Source: Planctomycetota bacterium (lineage in GTDB: Bacteria; Planctomycetota; UBA1135; JADKAF01). Taken from it: a stretch of 64,000 nt of DNA. The translations under genes and the position numbers were made by a program. The stretch is from contig JADKAF010000001.1 in assembly GCA_016719295.1 (NCBI GenBank), forward strand, positions 310,001 to 374,000, read 5' to 3'. This document shows, one piece after another, positions 46,301 to 55,090 of the stretch (within the stretch, counting starts at the first letter, position 1; every line of letters starts with the position of its first letter). Under the pieces are notes generated by a model that saw only the letters and a list, made by a program, of their open reading frames with translations, had not been told where the DNA came from and searched no databases.

Positions 46301-48777
46301 TGAGGAAGGAGCCGGCCCGCGGCGTCGACATAGAGCGCGAGCGCGCGCTCGTCCGCGCCGCGCTGCTCGCAGATCCGCGCGGTGGCGAGGATCTGCAGCG
46401 GATCATCGGGTGTGCGGCGCAGCAGGCGCCTCCGCGCTCGCTCCGCTTCGGCGAGTCGCTGCGCGCTCTCGAGGAGCTCCGCGATCCGCGTCTCGACGCT
46501 GGCGAAGTCCGGCGCCAGCCGCGCCCGCTCGAAGGCGCGCGTGGCCGCGTCGAGCTCGCCGTCCTTGAGGAGCGCCTCGCCCAGAGAGAGAAAGATCGAA
46601 GGAGGCACCTCGTCGCCGAGCAGGAGGAGCGCGCGTCCGTGCTCGAGGTAGGACTTGCGATCGCGCCGCGTCTCGGCCTCCTGCATCAGCTCGCGCACGA
46701 ACGCGACGCGCTGCTCGCCGCCGATGAGCGCGGTCTCCTCGAGCACGAGCAAGCGGGCGTCGCTCTCGCCGAGGGCCTCGAGCACGTCTTGCAGCAGGCG
46801 CTGCAGGAACACCTGCTCCGGTCGCGCGGCGAGACGCAGGCGCACGCTGGAGGCCGCGGCGCGCAGCGCGGCGCGGTCGGCCTCGAGGTTCAGCAAACCG
46901 TCGACCGCGACGACGAAGAGGTCGTCGGGCAGATCGTCGAGCAGCAGGGTCTGGAAGAGGCCGATGCCCAGCTCCTGCTTGCCGGCGCTCTTCAAGGCAT
47001 TGCCGAGCAGGAGGAAGGTCTCCACGCGCTCGGGATGCAGCGCGAGGCTGCGCCGATAGAGGCGCACCGCGTCCTCGTGCTGCGCCGCGAGCGTGTAGAT
47101 GCCCGCGGCGAACTCGAGCTCCGTGGGGCCGAGGTCGCTCTCGCGGCTCAGCAGCTCCGCGAGGCAGCGCTGCGCCTCCGCCGGGCGTCCCCGCTCCAGC
47201 GCCGCGAGGGCGAGCTGCTGGCGATAGTCGAGCTCCGCGGCGGGGTTCTTCGCGATGAGCTCCTGCAGCACGCGGCCGTAGGCGCGATGCTCGTCGTTCG
47301 AGAGATGCACACGGGCGAGCTGCTCGAGGGCCTCGATCTCGCGGGCGGGCTCCGCGCGGATCCAGGCGCGCAGCAGCGCGGAGGCGCCCAGCGAGTCCTT
47401 CGCCCGCGAGTGGATCTTCACCAGCGCATCGCGCGCGACGCTCTTCCGCTCGAAGGCGGGATCGGCGAGCTTCTCCTCCAGCTCGAACGCGAGATCGGCG
47501 AGCGTGCCTTCGCGCGCGGCCAGGTCGAGCACGGCCTCCTCGGCTTGCACGCGCCGCGCTGCGCTGCCGGCCTCGAGCCAAAGGCGCCGGTAGATCGCGA
47601 GCGCGCGATCGCGCTCGGCGCCTTCGCTGGATTGGCTGAGCATCCAGGCGAGCCGCAGGCCCAGGTCCTCGGCTCTCGTCTCGCCGTAGATCTGCTCGAA
47701 GAGCTTCTGAGCTTCCTTCGCGCGGCCCGCGCTCTCCAGCGCTTCGCCGAGGCGCAGGCGATCGGCGGGCGGCGCGCTCGGCTCCTCGACGGAGAGCAGC
47801 ACCTTTGCGGCTTCCTCGCGGCGGCTGCGGCGGAGGTGATGCGCGCTCTCGAGCAAGGCCGCGTCGATGCGATCCGCGGGCGCGCCGAGCGAGCGGAGCT
47901 GCTCCGCGCAGCGCGCGACGACCGCGTCGAGCCCCAGCTCCGTGGCCGCGTTCGCGGTGCGTCGCAGCTCCGGTCGCGGTGCGCTGTCCAGGCGCTCGAG
48001 CAGCACGGCGGCCGCTTCCGCGTCGCGCTGCAGGTCGGAGAGCAGCAGCGCGAGCTGGATCCGGCGCTCGACCTCCGCGGGTCGCTCCGCCAGGCGCGCG
48101 CGCAGCTCGGAGAGCGCGGAGTCCGCTCGCGCTGCCTCCAGCGCGAGCGGGACGGCGAGCGAGGAGAAGCGCTCGCGCGTCGCGGCCGGCAGCGCTTGCA
48201 GAGCGAGCCATGCGTCTTCTGCGCGGCCGAGCTCGCGCAGCGATTCCAGCAGCGCGGGGATCCCTGCGGAGGGAAACGCCGCGGAGCCTTCGCGGAGCTG
48301 CGCGAGCCAGGCGTCACAGCGCGTGCCGAGGGTCCCCGCGCGGCGCTCGACGGCCACCCAGCGTGCGAGGGCGAACGCGGCATCGCGCTCGAGCGGCGCG
48401 CGCTTGCACGCGTCCGCGTACTCGCTCGCGGCGCCGCCGAGATCGCCCGCGCGCTCGCGCCAGAGCCCGCGCCGCAGCGCGCATTGGTAGGCGAGCTTGC
48501 CCTCCAGCGCATCGGCGCGATGCCAGTCGAGCGCGAGGTCGGCGAAGCCGAGCGCCGCGGCGACGAGGCCCGCGCGATCTCGGAAGCGCGCGTCGTTCGC
48601 GAGCTCGACGGCGCTCATGAGCGCCGCGCGCGCCTCTTCGACGCGCGTGAGGTCCCGCGCCAGGCTGGCGCGCAGCAGCTCGCGCTCGGCGCGTTCGAAG
48701 GCGCTGCCGGTCGCATCGGCGGCGAGCGCCGCGGCGGCCTCCGCGGCGCGCTCGTTTTCGCCGCGGGCCACGGCCAA
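43321..48777 (-). CDS. Giant TPR protein (end of cluster II)
   Basis: 1818 residues from a TTG at 48777, almost entirely TPR-like helices with many 34-residue units (for example GEALLKDGELDAATRAFERARLAPDF and NGNALKSAGKQELGIG-type pairs), plus occasional Ala/Ser-rich hinges. The TTG start is unlikely to be the true one: the same frame carries sensible sequence upstream to about 48,830 (RAAELLADPALAREEAELALRL) but has no start codon and meets a TGA at about 49,075. A signal-peptide-like segment for it lies in the other frame. The protein is probably exported and scaffolds the Bat cluster II complex. It may be the C-terminal half of one VWA-TPR polypeptide, or a separate protein disrupted by an indel. 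Confidence 0.72.
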   Translation of the reverse strand: MAVARGENERAAEAAAALAADATGSAFERAERELLRASLARDLTRVEEARAALMSAVELANDARFRDRAGLVAAALGFADLALDWHRADALEGKLAYQCALRRGLWRERAGDLGGAASEYADACKRAPLERDAAFALARWVAVERRAGTLGTRCDAWLAQLREGSAAFPSAGIPALLESLRELGRAEDAWLALQALPAATRERFSSLAVPLALEAARADSALSELRARLAERPAEVERRIQLALLLSDLQRDAEAAAVLLERLDSAPRPELRRTANAATELGLDAVVARCAEQLRSLGAPADRIDAALLESAHHLRRSRREEAAKVLLSVEEPSAPPADRLRLGEALESAGRAKEAQKLFEQIYGETRAEDLGLRLAWMLSQSSEGAERDRALAIYRRLWLEAGSAARRVQAEEAVLDLAAREGTLADLAFELEEKLADPAFERKSVARDALVKIHSRAKDSLGASALLRAWIRAEPAREIEALEQLARVHLSNDEHRAYGRVLQELIAKNPAAELDYRQQLALAALERGRPAEAQRCLAELLSRESDLGPTELEFAAGIYTLAAQHEDAVRLYRRSLALHPERVETFLLLGNALKSAGKQELGIGLFQTLLLDDLPDDLFVVAVDGLLNLEADRAALRAAASSVRLRLAARPEQVFLQRLLQDVLEALGESDARLLVLEETALIGGEQRVAFVRELMQEAETRRDRKSYLEHGRALLLLGDEVPPSIFLSLGEALLKDGELDAATRAFERARLAPDFASVETRIAELLESAQRLAEAERARRRLLRRTPDDPLQILATARICEQRGADERALALYVDAAGRLLPQELEVAAQRDAARSANANASAGASASAGALRALPIAFQRNRANTGPGFADALQGALRCAPSSAELSTLIAELEERFARIQEKEIALELALSSPLRRIAEAYGDRALARRIEERELARLGAAADPRPRRAALAAARIGSSDYAGWAALGTESKDWNAVRWLFLNERWDDLRAVSAGIAPALRAELGRCYLLAGRAAEAEGLAAELERAAASDDAAAEASARLAEWLGRPVDEVALAARRLAKALASSDPPARRVRSVLNALQAHPTLARAERVAHLSALASELASSNEVPLIRTFLDQAGGELEAEASAPLVAKLFSGTLQPYQVSQDAKHLASLPPERALVQLREVLQKLAPAERRTQVIRIVQSQAQKLSPEVLLGLLRDLDLRRLERIELYSMLNLVRSEGAPREVMDLLSQRLREAAPETPMLRVLELRSLAPAERPARAKAALLELHARPPEEEGERAIFESEFVTHLDAPSARALFEELGENVPASFRAELLERAGRRAEAANVLYAAAQKNPQELGHVYGAARLLQELERYQEARDLFRLAKQQSAQFYPFHAAQLARLELRAGEAAAALDALQSVEDAFGQNTEVWYEVIAAQPDSELRRALLRRLAAQSSDTTRGVVVFSGGASARGDDLAAALAIPPFPPPLPSSARSELDDASADPAAVLAGIPEGAEHVERLLRAQETSALLRDDLLARTKVRIAASGGTWEQLRGETLALLRERAFEPRAISLLVAAQRERLPLDAESSALVHRWRSSTQQLDARTLAELYLTSREQGLRERSSTLRGALLGSRAFLTDTGLLEAFVPGLFAREATVEELFALLPPATTPLDPRLDAEILAALLLRGADLDRLHEAYAARIDERSEDLASDVPLRTVRFGLRVARGEVESIERSFGEASLRFARLGTPPHLLGAAIPPIERWRRSDRAPALAETLLERAANGSEGERPVYARLAAVLAARLADAQRVDEARALRERLRALELPWKAAAWLD

Positions 48778-51493
48778 GCGCAGCGCGAGCTCGGCTTCCT
48801 CGCGCGCCAGCGCGGGATCGGCCAGCAGCTCCGCGGCGCGCGAGATCGCCGTCGGCGAGCGCGAGCAGGAGCCGATGCCGCGGCGGGGCTTGGCTCCAGG
48901 CCGCGCGCAGCGCTCCGAGATCGCCGCGCGTGCGGAGCTCCACCGCGATGGCGGAGCGGATGCCGTCGTCGTCGCGGGGAAGCTCCTGCGCGAAGGCTGA
49001 GCTCGGCAGCGCGCCGAGGCTTCCGAGCACGAGCAGCGCCGCGGCGGCGAAGCGCTCGAAGGGCCAGCGCCTCACGAGGAGCGCCGCCAAGAAGAAGGCG
49101 ATCGCGAGCGCCGCAGCGTGTGGCACGAGGCTCTGCGCCTGCGGCGCAGCGGCTCTTGTGCGCATGGCCGCGATCGGCAGCGCTTCGCCCGCATCCAGCG
49201 CTCGCCCGCCCGTCGCCTCGGCGAGGCGCGCGAGCTCGGGGCGCGCATCGCGCGTGCGCTGCTCGCGCGAGTGCGGCGCGCAAGCGGCACCGCGCGCGAG
49301 CGGCGTCTCTCCGTCGAGAGCTTCGATCGTATGCACGGAGGCATCGCTCCAGGGCAGGAAGGCTTCGTATCGGCGGCCGGCCGCGCGCGCGAGCGCCGCG
49401 GTGCGCTGGCCGCAGCGCAGGTACGCGGCGCTCGGCAACGCGCGCTCGAAGGGGATCTCGAGAGCGATGCGCGCGCCATGCTCCTGCACCTCGATCTGCA
49501 GTGCGAGCTCCGCGCCGCGCCGCGCGGCGGCCGCGTCATGCACCAGATCGGCGAGGAACGCACCGTAGCTCGCATCCTGGCGGAGGAGGGCGCTGCTCGC
49601 GCCCAGGAGCTCGCCGGCGAGCACGAGCACGCGGCCCGCGCCGCGATCCCAGCCGATGAGATAGGGCTTCCCGCCCGCGCGCAGCAGCACCTCGGCGCCT
49701 TCGCGCACGCCGGCCTCGACGACGGCTCCCGCCGGCGGCAACGGTCCGTCATCGAAGCTGCGCAGCGCGTCGGCCTCGGAGGTGCGCTCGAGCGCGAGCG
49801 TGCGCTCCTCGACGCTCGGGAGCAGCGAGGACTGCGGCTCGCGGAAACGCAGCTCGGGGAGCTGGAAGCGATCGGGACAAGCGTAGAAGCGTCCGCGGCC
49901 CCATTGCGCGAGGCTCATCAGGAACGGCGAGTTGCCCTGGGGGCCGATCAGCACGGTCGAGATGTTCTGTCCCGACGCGCTCATGCGGCGTGCGAGCGCT
50001 TCGAAGGGCCCGCTCTCGACGCCGCCGTCGGTGAGCACCAGCACGTGTTGGAAGCGCGTCTGCGCGTTCAGCAGCGCGTAGTAGCTCTCCTCCAACGCGT
50101 CGTAGATCACGGTGCCGCCGCCGGCTTGCAGGCGGTTCAGCGCGCGCGTGATCTCGATCGCATTGCTCGCGGGCTGCAGCGGGGCGGCCCAGCGCTTGCT
50201 TCCGTAGAACTCGACGATGCCGACCTTGTCGTGCGGCTGCAGCATGCTGATCGCGAGGCGCGCGACCTCCTTCGCGAGCTCGATGCGACCGCCTCCCATG
50301 CTGCCGCTCGTGTCGAGCACGACGACCACCGCGACGCTGGGGTCGCGGCGCTCCTCGCGCTGCGGCAAGCGCACCGGCAGGATCGGAGCCAGGGGCGAAG
50401 CGCCGTAGCCTCCGGGGCCGAGGTTCGCGTAGGTCCCGGAGAGCAACAAGCCCGCTCCGCGGAGCTCCACCGCGTCGCGCAGCTCCGCCTGCATGGCGTC
50501 GCTCCATCCCGGAGCCGCGAGCTCGTCGACGATCACCGCCGCGGCTCGCGCGATCTGCTCGGCGCTGATCCCGCTCGGATCCTCGGGCGCCACGGTGCGG
50601 ATGCCATGCGGGGCCAAGGTGCTCGCGAGGGCGCTCCGGCGCGACGCGTCGCCGGCGAGGTGCAGCACGTCCAGGGGCTCGTCGACGAGCACCGCGCTGC
50701 GCTCGCGCGACGTGCCGCTCGCGCTTTCCAGCGCGAGCTCGAGCTCCGCGGGTCCGCTCTCGGCGAGGGTGAGCTCGAGCTCCACGCGCTGCTCGCCGAC
50801 GCGCAACGAGACCGCGCGTTCGGCGAGCACGCGCTCGCCCACGCGCGCGACGAGCCGCGCTTCCTGTGCTTCCGGCGCATCCACGGTGGCGAGCAGGCGC
50901 AGCGGCTCGCCCCCGGCGATGCGCGCTGCGTGCCGGAGGTCGAGGAGGCGCGGAGAACGCGGCGCGAGCGGCGCGTCGGCGCGGACGAGATGCAGCACGA
51001 CGCCGCGCGCGCTGAGCTCCGCGGCGAGGTCGAGGACGCTCGGGCCATCGTGGCGGCCATCGCTCGCCAGAGCGATCTCCCCGCGGGCGCCGAGCGGCAA
51101 CAGCGCGAGCGCGGCGCGCAGCGCGGCGCTGAGATCGGGCGTGCCGATGAGCGCGGGCGCGCTTCGGCTGCCCGGCAGCGCGAGCCGCGGCGCTCGACCC
51201 GCCGCGAGCGCGTCGAACGGATCGCGCGCGCTGGTCTCCGCGCGCCACGCTTCGAGGCTCGCGCGGGCGGAGGCATCGTTGGTCGCGGCGATCGCGATGC
51301 GATGCACGGCGCCGTCGCTCTCGCGCCACGGCTCGGCGAGCGCGGCGGCGAGCGCCAGTACGGCGAGCAGCTGCAGCGCCGTCGCGACGCGGAGCTGGAC
51401 GCGCGGGAGCGGCGCGCGCGAGCGCCGCGCGAAGAGCACGACCAGCAGCGCGGCGAGCCCGCAGAGGCCCATCCAGGGAGCGGCGAAGCTCAC
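48314..51493 (-). CDS. VWA / GATase-like membrane protein, running into the TPR N terminus (cluster II)
   Basis: GTG start at 51493 overlaps the upstream stop (GTGA). The frame stays open for 1059 residues, but only about 880 look real. It has two N-terminal helices (FAAPWMGLCGLAALLVVLFARR; VATALQLLAVLALAAALAEPW), a glutamine-amidotransferase-like region (TLAPHGIRTVAPEDPSG...ELRGAGLLLSGTYANLGPGGYG), a VWA domain with metal site DTSGSM (Asp394) and VLTDGGVESG, and a late helix (HAAALAIAFFLAALLVRRW, about 807-825). The frame then continues into a second hydrophobic segment with an AFAQ cleavage-like site and TPR-like sequence, before becoming Arg-rich nonsense after about 48,850. See the frame-break entry. 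Confidence 0.75.
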   Translation of the reverse strand: MSFAAPWMGLCGLAALLVVLFARRSRAPLPRVQLRVATALQLLAVLALAAALAEPWRESDGAVHRIAIAATNDASARASLEAWRAETSARDPFDALAAGRAPRLALPGSRSAPALIGTPDLSAALRAALALLPLGARGEIALASDGRHDGPSVLDLAAELSARGVVLHLVRADAPLAPRSPRLLDLRHAARIAGGEPLRLLATVDAPEAQEARLVARVGERVLAERAVSLRVGEQRVELELTLAESGPAELELALESASGTSRERSAVLVDEPLDVLHLAGDASRRSALASTLAPHGIRTVAPEDPSGISAEQIARAAAVIVDELAAPGWSDAMQAELRDAVELRGAGLLLSGTYANLGPGGYGASPLAPILPVRLPQREERRDPSVAVVVVLDTSGSMGGGRIELAKEVARLAISMLQPHDKVGIVEFYGSKRWAAPLQPASNAIEITRALNRLQAGGGTVIYDALEESYYALLNAQTRFQHVLVLTDGGVESGPFEALARRMSASGQNISTVLIGPQGNSPFLMSLAQWGRGRFYACPDRFQLPELRFREPQSSLLPSVEERTLALERTSEADALRSFDDGPLPPAGAVVEAGVREGAEVLLRAGGKPYLIGWDRGAGRVLVLAGELLGASSALLRQDASYGAFLADLVHDAAAARRGAELALQIEVQEHGARIALEIPFERALPSAAYLRCGQRTAALARAAGRRYEAFLPWSDASVHTIEALDGETPLARGAACAPHSREQRTRDARPELARLAEATGGRALDAGEALPIAAMRTRAAAPQAQSLVPHAAALAIAFFLAALLVRRWPFERFAAAALLVLGSLGALPSSAFAQELPRDDDGIRSAIAVELRTRGDLGALRAAWSQAPPRHRLLLALADGDLARRGAAGRSRAGARGSRARAALGRGPRRKRARRGGRRGARRRCDRQRLRTRRARAAARQPGAGPHARRRGARGAHERRRARERRALPRSRGPRRRGARLRRPRARLASRRCAGGQARLPMRAAARALARARGRSRRRRERVRGRVQARAARARCRVRPRTLGGRRAPRGDPRHAL
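48829..48861 (-). other. Probable frame break linking the VWA and TPR frames
   Basis: In the VWA frame the sequence is sensible up to LALADGDLARR. In the frame one base on, it becomes sensible from RAAELLADPALAREE. Reading across needs a +1 shift (one extra base, or two missing) near 48,830-48,860, in a GC-rich run (GCGCGCCGCGGAG). Both sides are TPR-like, so coding continues across the site. It may be a sequencing or assembly indel, a true mutation, or a programmed shift. Confidence 0.6.
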
Positions 51494-53178
51494 GGCAACC
51501 GACCTCGGTGGAAGGCGTAGGCGTCGACGAGGAGCAAGAGCAAAGCGAGCAGGAGCAGCGGCGCGATCCACCGACCGCTGCCTCCATGCGCGGCGCTTTC
51601 GGCGCGCACGGCATCGAGCGGCGGCTGCTCCGCGGCGCTCGGCGCGCCGAGGTCCTCGAGGACCGCGAGCTCGGCGGTGCCGTGCGGTAGCGCGAGCGCG
51701 CCCGCCGCTTCGCGCGCCGAAGGGAAGCGCACGCGGCCGGCGCTCGCGATTGCTTGCGCGGAGCTCGAGCGCACCGCGGCGTCGGTGGCGCAGGCGAGCT
51801 CGAAGCTGCTGCGCGCCGGTGCGAGCAAGAGCTCCTCGAAGCCGGCGAGGAACTCCAGCGCTCCGGCGAGGAGCCGCGGCGTATCTGCGTGCGTCGGCGG
51901 ATCGAGCAGCCAGTCCACGATCTCGACGCGCGGACCGCTCGCGTCAACCGCGGCGCGCGCGAGCACCGCGCCTCGACGCAGATCCTCGACCCACGCCGTG
52001 CCGGCGCCCGCGGCGAGCGCGGGTGCATCGCGGCGCGTGCGATCGCGCAGAGCGAGCGCGAAAGGCGCCGAGCGCGCGAGCTCCGCGCGGCGTTCGCCAT
52101 CGCCAACGCCCGGGCTGAGCACGAGACGCGGGCGCGGATCCGCCGCTTCGTCCGCGGCTGCGACGATCAGCTCGGCGCTCGCGACTTCTGCTTGCAGCTC
52201 GAAGCGCGGATCGAGCGCGATCAGCGCGCGGAGCGCCCGCGCGAGCGGCTCCGCGAGATCGCCTGCGAGCGCGACGCGGCGCGCTCGCGCGCTCGGCGTC
52301 GGGAGCACCCAGCGGTGGATCTCCGCGTCGGCGCGGAGCACCTGCAGCGCGCAGCGCGGGGCGCCTTCCGCGCTGGGCGAGCTCGCCGCGAGCGCGACGG
52401 AGAAGGCGCCGACGCCCAGCTCGGCGCGCGCGAGCGATGCTCCGCTCGCGTCCAGGAGGACGAGCGCGAGAGGCTCGCTGCTGCGGCCCTCGAGCTCGAG
52501 CACGCGCTGCGGCGTGTCCGATTCGGCGAGGAGCGTGTGGCTCCAGCGCGCGCCATGCCATTCCAGCAGGAGCCGCTCTTCGATCCACGCTTCGCGCAGC
52601 GCGAGCGGCGCGCCCAGCGCGGGGGCTCGGCCGCCGATCCAGACGACCTCGTCGCGCTCGCTCGCGCGCGCGGCGATCTGCGCCAGCGCGCGCGCCTTCG
52701 CCGCCGCGTCGCTCGGATGCGCCGCGCGGGCAGCGCGCGCGCGCAGCAGCTCGAGGGGTTCGTCGCTCCTGAGCCAAGGAGTCGGCGTCGCCGCCGCGGC
52801 GATCACCGCGCCGCGCGGACCCAGGCCGCGCTCGCGCACCCAGCGCTCGGCTTCGTCGAGGCGCTGCGCGAGCAAGGCGCCTTCGGCGGGCTCGACGACG
52901 AGGAAGCGCGACGGCTCGTCCAGACCCGAGCGCGGATCCGCGAACGCGAGCCAGGTCGCCAGCAGCGCGGCGGCCGCCAGCGCGAACGCGAGCCAGCGCG
53001 CGGGAGATCCCGGCAAGGCGCGCGGCTGCTTCACCGAGCCCAAGCGCTCGAAGAAGAGCAGCGTGTCGACCTCGACGCGGCGCAGGCGCACGCGCAGCAG
53101 ATGCAGGACGAAGAGCGTCGCGAGCAGCGCGAGCGCGCCGAGGAGGAGCGCCGTGGACGAGAGACCGAAGAGGCTCAT
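51490..53178 (-). CDS. BatA N-terminal-domain membrane protein (cluster II)
   Basis: 562 residues. It begins with the 'aerotolerance regulator N-terminal' motif: helix FGLSSTALLLGALALLATLFVLHLL, then RVRLRRVEVDTLLFFERLGSVKQPRA and a second helix (WLAFALAAAALLATWLAFADP). A long outer region follows without a complete VWA metal site, and a final helix (WIAPLLLLALLLLLVDAYAF) ends just before the stop. Such VWA-less BatA paralogues usually neighbour a GATase/VWA partner, as here. Start ATGA overlaps the DUF58 stop; stop overlaps the VWA gene's GTG. Confidence 0.84.
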   Translation of the reverse strand: MSLFGLSSTALLLGALALLATLFVLHLLRVRLRRVEVDTLLFFERLGSVKQPRALPGSPARWLAFALAAAALLATWLAFADPRSGLDEPSRFLVVEPAEGALLAQRLDEAERWVRERGLGPRGAVIAAAATPTPWLRSDEPLELLRARAARAAHPSDAAAKARALAQIAARASERDEVVWIGGRAPALGAPLALREAWIEERLLLEWHGARWSHTLLAESDTPQRVLELEGRSSEPLALVLLDASGASLARAELGVGAFSVALAASSPSAEGAPRCALQVLRADAEIHRWVLPTPSARARRVALAGDLAEPLARALRALIALDPRFELQAEVASAELIVAAADEAADPRPRLVLSPGVGDGERRAELARSAPFALALRDRTRRDAPALAAGAGTAWVEDLRRGAVLARAAVDASGPRVEIVDWLLDPPTHADTPRLLAGALEFLAGFEELLLAPARSSFELACATDAAVRSSSAQAIASAGRVRFPSAREAAGALALPHGTAELAVLEDLGAPSAAEQPPLDAVRAESAAHGGSGRWIAPLLLLALLLLLVDAYAFHRGRLP

Positions 53179-54083
53179 GCGCGTAGCACTCCCGACGGGA
53201 AGAGCTGCGCGAGCTGAGGCACGCGCGGCTGATCGCTCGCGAGCTCGACGGCGTCGCCACCGCGGCGTCGCGCGAGCTCGCGCAGCGCCTCGCCGTAGGC
53301 GCGATACGCGCTCTCGTGGCGATCGAGGAGCGCGTCGTCGACGCTCAGGTCGAGATGCGCTCCGCTCTCGCAGTCGATCGCGCGGATCTCGCCGCGCAGA
53401 TGCGCGGGTCGCGCTTCTCCCGGATGCACCGGGCGCAGCAGCAGCAGGCGATGCGGCAAGCGCCCGAGCACCTCCAGCACCTGCTCCGGCCCCCGCGGAT
53501 CGAAGGTGTCGCTCGCCACGACGCAGAGCCCGCGGCGCAAGCGCCGGCCGGCGAGCTCGCGCACGGCATCGACGAGGCGCGTGTCGCGCCCGATGGGCAG
53601 CGCGGCGAGGTAGGCGAGGAGCTGCTGGAACGCGTGCTTGCCGGAGAGCCCGCTGCGCGGCCGCAGAGCCTCTTCGGCGAAGGGGAACACGGACACTCGG
53701 TCCATCTGGTGCAGCAGCAGATAGCCGAGCGCCGCCACGGCTTGGCGCGCGATGTCGCTCTTCGTCGGGCCCGCTTCGCTCGGCGCCGCTCGCGCCATGC
53801 TCTTGCTCTGGTCGAGGAGGAAGTAGACCGGCAGATCCTCCTCGTGGAGGAAGAGCCGCAGGAAGAGCTTGTCGAGGCGCTGGTAGAGATGCCAATCGAC
53901 CGCGCGGAAGTCATCGCCGGGTGCGTACGGACGCACGTCGGTGAACTCGAGGCCCGCGCCGCGCGCGCGCGAGCGCTGTTCGGCGTGACGCCCGCCCGCG
54001 GGGACCGCGGCGGCGAGCACGCGCAGACCTTCGAGCTGGCGCACGAAGGCCGCGTCGAAGAGCTCGGAAGCGGAGCGGATCAC
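53175..54083 (-). CDS. DUF58 protein (cluster II)
   Basis: 302 residues from GTG 54083, in the GTGA that ends moxR. The DUF58 signature is GLEFTDVRPYAPGDDFRAVDWHLYQRLDKLFLRLF, followed by a VWA-like fold with a fuller metal site than in cluster I (LLDQSKSMARAAPSE) and VVASDTFDPRG. It is soluble and expected to bridge the MoxR ATPase and the membrane VWA proteins downstream. The distinct signature shows the two DUF58 genes are old paralogues and not a recent duplication. Confidence 0.9.
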   Translation of the reverse strand: MIRSASELFDAAFVRQLEGLRVLAAAVPAGGRHAEQRSRARGAGLEFTDVRPYAPGDDFRAVDWHLYQRLDKLFLRLFLHEEDLPVYFLLDQSKSMARAAPSEAGPTKSDIARQAVAALGYLLLHQMDRVSVFPFAEEALRPRSGLSGKHAFQQLLAYLAALPIGRDTRLVDAVRELAGRRLRRGLCVVASDTFDPRGPEQVLEVLGRLPHRLLLLRPVHPGEARPAHLRGEIRAIDCESGAHLDLSVDDALLDRHESAYRAYGEALRELARRRGGDAVELASDQPRVPQLAQLFPSGVLRA

Positions 54084-55090
54084 TTCGTTCGCGCAGCTCC
54101 GCCGCCGAGACGCTCGATGAGCTCGAGCACGAGCTCGTCGGTGCGCAGGCCCGCGCCGAGGCCCTCGAAGTTCAGCAGCACGCGATGGCGCAGGGCGGGC
54201 AGCGCATGGCGCAGCACGTCTTCGCGCGAGACGGCGTAGCGACCGTCGCGGAGCGCCGCCACCTTGGCCGCGAGCACGAGGGCTTGCGCGCCGCGCGGCG
54301 AGGAGCCGAGCATCACGAAGCGGTTCACGCGCTCCGTGGCGTAGGGGCTCTGCGGCTGCGTACCCATCACGAGGCGCGTCGCGAGCTGCTGGGCCGCTTC
54401 CGGCACCGGCACATCGCGCACGAGCTTGCGCAGCGCGAGGATCTCCTCGCCGCTCGAGACCTGCGGCACTTGGGGAACCACGCTGCTCGTCGTGCGAGCG
54501 AGGATCGCCGCATATTCGCTCTCGCGCGGGTAGCCCACGATCAGCTTGAAGAGGAAACGATCGAGCTGCGCCTCCGGCAACGGATAGGTGCCTTCCTGCT
54601 CGACGGGGTTCTGCGTCGCGACGACGACGAAAGGCTGCGGGAGCTTCCGCGTGGTGCCACCGGCGGTGACCTGCTGCTCCTGCATCGCCTCGAGCAGCGC
54701 GGACTGCGTCTTCGGCGTCGCGCGGTTGATCTCGTCGGCGAGCAGCAGATTGGCGTGGATCGGGCCTGGCTGGAAGCGCAGCGAGCGACCGCCGCCCGCG
54801 CCCTCCTCGAGCACGAGCGTGCCGACGACGTCCGCCGGCATCAGGTCGGGCGTGAACTGGATGCGCGACTTCTGCAGGTGCAGCGCGTCGCCCAGGGTCT
54901 TCACCAGCATCGTCTTGCCGATTCCGGGCACGCCCTCGAGCAGCACGTGGCCGCCGGCGAAGAGCGCGACGAGCACGCCGTCGACGACGTCCTCCTGGCC
55001 GACGATGAGCTCGTGCACGGCCTTCTCGAGCGCGGAGAAGGACTTCTGGAAGCGCGCGACTTGCTCGCGCGTGTCGGCGGGGTCGGTCAT
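54080..55090 (-). CDS. MoxR-family AAA+ ATPase (cluster II)
   Basis: 336 residues from ATG 55090. Walker A GVPGIGKT is canonical, unlike GVPGLAKS in cluster I. RIQFTPDLMPADVVGT, GPIHANLLLADEINRATPKTQSALLEAMQE (Walker B), VATQNPVEQEGTYPLPEAQLDRF and sensor-2 GSSPRGAQ follow. It acts with DUF58 and the VWA proteins as a chaperone or maturation ATPase. It is preceded by two membrane or exported proteins in the same coupled run (ATGA overlap), in place of heading the operon as in cluster I. Confidence 0.93.
   Translation of the reverse strand: MTDPADTREQVARFQKSFSALEKAVHELIVGQEDVVDGVLVALFAGGHVLLEGVPGIGKTMLVKTLGDALHLQKSRIQFTPDLMPADVVGTLVLEEGAGGGRSLRFQPGPIHANLLLADEINRATPKTQSALLEAMQEQQVTAGGTTRKLPQPFVVVATQNPVEQEGTYPLPEAQLDRFLFKLIVGYPRESEYAAILARTTSSVVPQVPQVSSGEEILALRKLVRDVPVPEAAQQLATRLVMGTQPQSPYATERVNRFVMLGSSPRGAQALVLAAKVAALRDGRYAVSREDVLRHALPALRHRVLLNFEGLGAGLRTDELVLELIERLGGGAARTK

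Noticed and set aside
46639..49659. 1006-residue plus-strand frame inside cluster II
   Set aside because: It is antisense to the TPR repeats and VWA gene, and its Leu/Glu/Arg pattern is a mirror of the TPR codons.
51508..53944. Long plus-strand Ser/Arg-rich frames over the BatA-N gene
   Set aside because: They are very rich in Ser, Arg and Ala without motifs, opposite a gene with clear membrane segments and coupled start and stop codons.
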